Assembly: GCA_002713555.1 (NCBI GenBank) | Contig: PATG01000011.1 | Location: 1-8,348, forward strand | Reading direction: 5' to 3' | DNA from: Planctomycetaceae bacterium | GTDB taxonomy: Bacteria; Planctomycetota; Planctomycetia; Pirellulales; Lacipirellulaceae | DNA: 8,348 nt | Shown: piece by piece, positions 5,901-8,348 of the stretch | Layout of the letters: each line of letters starts with the position of its first letter | Position numbering within the stretch: position 1 is the stretch's first letter | The notes under the pieces: generated by a model | The model's input: the letters and a program-made list of their open reading frames with translations, nothing else | What the model was told of the DNA's origin: nothing | Database searches by the model: none | Program-made: the position numbers and the translations under genes

Positions 5901-7661
5901 TTACCTCATCCAGAATTTACCATCACAAGGATGGGTGACACCTCTGCGTACATGGTACAACTTGACGCATTCGGTTCCTACGACCCTGAAGGTGATCCGA
6001 TAATCTATCGCTGGTCGAGCGACTTGCTTGGCATCTTGCCCGATGATGGTGATGGTCTTTGGACTGGTCGATTGCCTGCGGGAACCCATGCGATTACCTT
6101 GGAACTTAGTGATGATCGTGTTGAGCACCTCGACGTTTGGTCCAGCCATACAGAAACGCTGATTGTTGAAAACACGCCTTCGACTGCGATGATTTCCAGT
6201 CATTCAGATTTCTCCACTGATTCCAGTATTGTTCACGATTTTGAGTCGGAAGGAAGCGGAGATTGGGATTTGTCTTGCGCAGAATACACCGATGACTGGG
6301 CGTCGACTCACATCTGTGAGAGTGGAATGGTCGTCAATCCTGACAATGTTGCCGTTCGTTGGGATTCAAGTCTCGTCAATGGTGCTCTTGGTACCGATTG
6401 GTCATTGTCAACACGTCTACCTGCTGGACAGCAAACAGTATCGTTCACCGTCGATGATGGTGTACATCCTCCTGCGGTATCCAGTATTGTTGTGGATGTT
6501 TCCGATAGCGCGCCAGTGTTGGTTTTGGCGAGTCCAGTCCCAGGTGTTGAAGTCGATAGTGATGGCCCAGTCTTGTTTGATTTTAGAGAATCATTTGATC
6601 CGGATGGTGATTCTTTCACTGTCGAAATTTCCAGCGATTTGATTGAAGGGTTAATTGTCGAAAATGGGACCACAGATTATTGGTACAACGATATGTTGCC
6701 ATCCGGAGTTCACAATCTAACATTCAACTTGACCGACGACACTGGAAAATACCGGCTTCACAACCAAATATTGCACGTCAATCCAACTGGTCCGAGTGCC
6801 ATTATTTCTTCATTGAATGAGGGGACGTATATCGCGCCCGGTGAAGTCATCACTTTGGATGGGTCACAATCATGGGATGCAGATGGCGACATCATTCAGT
6901 ACATTTGGCGTGAGGTCACATCTACTGGAACCAATGAGTTGGCCAATGACGAGAACTTCACCGATTGGTTCTCACCCGGTCAGCACACATTTACCCTCAC
7001 CGTACGAGACTCTAGAGGAGTTACGGATACGGCTTGGGTGAATATCACAGTGGGTAAGTCCAATCCTGTGTTATCTCAGTTGGCTGTGAATCTTGACGAA
7101 TTGGAAGGCGAAATGAAGAACAATTTGGTCGTGACGGTTTTCTTGCAGGATGCTGATGGTACTACACAGATGCAAGGTAATGTCCAGGGGCGGGTATCGT
7201 TCGGCTCGACAAACACTGAATTTGCAATGACTGATGATGGGACAGGTAGTGACGAAACCGCTGGTGATGGAATCTATACAGGTACAATCACAACAAACCC
7301 GGGTACAGAAAATTGGGCAAGTGTGGAGGTTTGGGCCTTGGACGGTGATCTTTCATCGAATGTGGTCAAAGCACAATTGTCAGTTCATCATGCATCTGGC
7401 ATATCGGGTGTGATGGATTTGTTGGGTTCTACCGGCATTACGGCACTTGCTGCACTGGTACTCATCTTGGTGCTGGTCGGCGGCCTCTATGTGCTTCGAG
7501 GAAAGCGACGCTTGGCCGCAGACCTTGAATTGATTGAGTCTTGGGGCGGTGGAATGGGTGCCGAGCAGATGTTCGATTTAGGAGAAGAAGAAACCGCTCC
7601 TAAACTACCTGACATGGAAGCTGAAGCACCGCCAGCCATGAGTGACTTCGGCGATGCCTAA
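2931..7661 (+). CDS. Giant membrane-anchored surface protein: beta-helix plus PKD-like repeats
   Basis: This is an exported cell-surface protein of 1576 aa, numbered from the ATG at 2931. Residues 1-25 are a signal peptide: MVRRG, a long hydrophobic core, then SPLAP. Residues 44-675 form a right-handed parallel beta-helix of the pectin-lyase type, opening with a cap (TTWAGTMTL, LYVEGELDVDGTA) and continuing as repeated N/D-G-rich coils. Residues 675-790 look like an Ig-like linker. Residues 793-1375 hold about six PKD/Ig-like domains, most with a D-x-[DE]-G-D or similar acidic loop (WDLDDDP, TDPEGDA, YDPEGDP, FDPDGDS, WDADGDI) that could bind calcium. Residues 1376-1487 carry DDGTGSDETAGDGIYT, a motif of 'choice-of-anchor' type domains. 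A membrane helix at 1502-1522 precedes GKRR and a 49-residue acidic cytoplasmic tail. There are 23 N-x-S/T sequons and 14 cysteines, all outside the cell. The frame is open from a GTG at 2850 that overlaps the ATPase stop (GTGA), and ATG 2874 is also possible; I chose 2931 because it places two arginines directly before the hydrophobic core and clears the hairpin. Likely roles are adhesion, glycan binding or cell-envelope structure. No catalytic residues were identified. Confidence 0.9.
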   Translation: MVRRGMLVILLISVLLFTSLSPLAPISLESSENAADSTGRATTTWAGTMTLTSDYTVAAGDTLVIDSGATISFADNVRLYVEGELDVDGTATSPATITRSSGAMAHEGIQFNASSRGRGSVINHLNIQHAEWGVTIYNSNPTLNDVRIENPDYVGIDMFDNANPTIQRLSIQDGGQDVASSSVNNRYGIGLSIGASSNPLVLGASFDNLTTRAVNMWGDSSGFLRDLVISNISAIGNSGWLSAGVWVEDSVALFDNVSIDRSDNGIWIQHISETVSTRPTFWDTTVTHSMYRGVYVEQFNHSNFNAPLNAIFDNLEVSGSGQIGAKTPGLCYQAIGVNTSGIDLRNSRAIDNNCNGFKAYMIDSATIIDNLTLDGNGESASINRNDRAGMFLRSVNWAPQIRNLSVNSSAMDGIYLSKANLQGYNWDSTNNNGHGMYVEESHPDVSDLHLVNNGLNGLRVFDASNVELYDLVSTNNGGQAVFPSDGVGLFFEKSNDLMSATKNVSCTNCSSTNDAWGGVFIKDSVDIQLHQLTVTDPGNGALAVEVDNGNLNFNGWVDIHGLDVQANRTGPIFQLVDAEARISGVRLNGAHNGMVWDGSDTPLTSSLSDVILSGNNCLEFTDLHLVEAVDLDLSACTGQINFRDSTINMSNSVQGTSVAFDMTGQPSTLRWIDSGDLGTLNVGVGSLVDEMWTLHVWATNQHNHGLPNAVINLSFDQFESDQTHTLPYSGNAVIGPFSAQQTDWMGSSTWTEYWVGCEYEGERTDSSSSEPIPTNRVANFNSPLVVCEITLTNQAPLIIWDTPLDEDVFGSGAIVEFNASETWDLDDDPIAFTWLSNIDGQFSSSSQFMVNDGNGLVLSDGLHTITLEVCDNQGNCANESREIELRNLPPVIDIVTDPGVDLDGALRLYRTASLHVNMTGTTDPEGDAILCGMDVSYRTDDGAIEPCPMEWNVTFLDASDSMSSFTYTISISDGVNPSVDLVYQIELINELPHPEFTITRMGDTSAYMVQLDAFGSYDPEGDPIIYRWSSDLLGILPDDGDGLWTGRLPAGTHAITLELSDDRVEHLDVWSSHTETLIVENTPSTAMISSHSDFSTDSSIVHDFESEGSGDWDLSCAEYTDDWASTHICESGMVVNPDNVAVRWDSSLVNGALGTDWSLSTRLPAGQQTVSFTVDDGVHPPAVSSIVVDVSDSAPVLVLASPVPGVEVDSDGPVLFDFRESFDPDGDSFTVEISSDLIEGLIVENGTTDYWYNDMLPSGVHNLTFNLTDDTGKYRLHNQILHVNPTGPSAIISSLNEGTYIAPGEVITLDGSQSWDADGDIIQYIWREVTSTGTNELANDENFTDWFSPGQHTFTLTVRDSRGVTDTAWVNITVGKSNPVLSQLAVNLDELEGEMKNNLVVTVFLQDADGTTQMQGNVQGRVSFGSTNTEFAMTDDGTGSDETAGDGIYTGTITTNPGTENWASVEVWALDGDLSSNVVKAQLSVHHASGISGVMDLLGSTGITALAALVLILVLVGGLYVLRGKRRLAADLELIESWGGGMGAEQMFDLGEEETAPKLPDMEAEAPPAMSDFGDA

Positions 7662-8348
7662 TCGTTTGAGAGATAAAACTCAGCGTAACGTTCGGCATTC
7701 AGTGCATACGTGTATTCATCGAGAACACGTTTTCGTCCATTGGTTGCCATTTGCTGTCGACCATCGTAATCTCGAAGCAACGATTCAATCGCCTTAGACA
7801 ATGTGTCAGGTTGGTCGATATCAAACAGACCACCAACAGTTTGGTCTACCATTTCAGGGAGTGGCCCATCATCAACTGTGACGACAGGAGTCCCACTCGC
7901 CATTGCTTCGAGAGGAATCAATCCTTGCCCTTCGTAATATGATGGATAGGCGACCAAATCCGCACTCCTGAACAATTGTGCCAATTCATCGAAGGGCAAA
8001 CCCGGTTCAATGGTCACCGAGTTAGAAACACCTAGACGCTTAGCTTGGCGTTCCAATGTCCGTTTCATGTGGCCACGACCTACGATGACCAAATGGGCCT
8101 CGGGGAATGATTGCAAAACTCCTGGCATGGCTTTCAGTAGTGTACGATATCCCTTTCGAGCCACCAAACGGCCCACTGCTAAAAGTAGTGGAGTTTCAGT
8201 ATTTGGCAACCCTGCAAGTGCATTTTCATCAGGTTCTCCATACCTTTTTCGAATGGATTCATGCGCAAGCATGGTGTCTTCGTGATCACGATCGAGTGGC
8301 ACGAACATGTCGGTATCGACTCCCCAACGAACAACTTCGCATTTCCAT
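7658..8348 (-). CDS. GT4-family glycosyltransferase, C-terminal part (5' end beyond window)
   Basis: Only the last 229 residues are visible; the frame is open to the right edge, so the acceptor-binding N-terminal domain lies outside. The visible part begins at the GT-B hinge with RWGVDTDMFVP, matching the usual NGVDxxxFxP of GT4 enzymes. It continues through AVGRLVARKG (R60 and K65, expected to contact the nucleotide diphosphate) and LVIVGRGHMKRTLE. The E-x7-E signature EGQGLIPLE follows (E139 and E147), then AMASGTPVV. These indicate a retaining enzyme that moves a sugar from a nucleotide-sugar donor; sugar and acceptor cannot be told. An internal ATG at 8308-8306 follows the hinge motif and should not be taken as the start. 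The stop codon (complement of 7658-7660) overlaps the surface-protein stop in convergent orientation. The enzyme may work in surface glycan, N-glycan or glycolipid synthesis; the link to its neighbour is inferred from proximity only. Confidence 0.9.
   Translation of the reverse strand, partial: WKCEVVRWGVDTDMFVPLDRDHEDTMLAHESIRKRYGEPDENALAGLPNTETPLLLAVGRLVARKGYRTLLKAMPGVLQSFPEAHLVIVGRGHMKRTLERQAKRLGVSNSVTIEPGLPFDELAQLFRSADLVAYPSYYEGQGLIPLEAMASGTPVVTVDDGPLPEMVDQTVGGLFDIDQPDTLSKAIESLLRDYDGRQQMATNGRKRVLDEYTYALNAERYAEFYLSND

Noticed and set aside
4180..6673. Several minus-strand open frames of 79-121 codons lie within the surface-protein gene.
   Set aside because: The plus-strand frame carries continuous domain structure throughout. 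The reverse frames show no motif and have no spaced starts or ribosome sites, so they are shadows.
3060..7055. Possible DNA-level tandem repeats under the beta-helix and PKD-like repeats.
   Set aside because: The similarity is at protein level only; no long identical nucleotide repeats were seen, so recent repeat expansion is not supported.

Overview
The window most likely comes from an archaeon, and I favour a planktonic Thermoplasmatota such as Marine Group II (Poseidoniales). This rests on three things: the style of the giant secreted protein (beta-helix stalk, PKD-like repeats, one C-terminal membrane anchor, acidic tail), the winged-helix/STAND ATPase beside it, and TATA-like A/T boxes with few strong Shine-Dalgarno sites. 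The assignment is inference; no rRNA or other marker gene is present. Base composition is moderate and looks even across the large genes, with no sign of recent transfer.

Layout. Positions 1-48 may hold the first codons of a leftward gene that runs off the left edge. Positions 49-217 are non-coding and hold a perfect 10-bp dyad followed by T9 and T10 tracts. A small unrecognised protein (98 aa) is encoded at 218-514. Positions 515-735 are non-coding, with an 11-bp hairpin just after that gene and a TATA-like box (650-657) ahead of the next. Positions 736-2853 encode a 705-aa winged-helix STAND-type ATPase with a helical-repeat C-terminus. A strong hairpin with one bulged base (2859-2888) separates it from a giant surface protein whose frame is open from 2850; I place its start at 2931 and its stop at 7661. 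It has a signal peptide, a long right-handed beta-helix, an Ig-like linker, six PKD/Ig-like domains, a GDGIYT-type domain, a membrane anchor and a short acidic cytoplasmic tail. On the other strand, with its stop codon overlapping by 4 bases, is the C-terminal half of a GT4-family glycosyltransferase (7658 to beyond 8348).

How the genes may work together. The ATPase and the surface protein lie on one strand and are very close (abutting, or 77 bases apart), so they are probably co-transcribed. A cytoplasmic DNA-binding STAND switch upstream of an exported, sequon-rich beta-helix/PKD protein suggests a regulated cell-surface cassette. The adjacent glycosyltransferase could serve surface glycosylation, but it is in a separate transcription unit. 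The most interesting points are this pairing, the hairpin at the junction, the seven closely spaced cysteine pairs in the surface protein, and its tail with a duplicated M-x-D-[LF]-G-[ED] motif. I saw no CRISPR array, insertion sequence, tRNA, rRNA or prophage genes.
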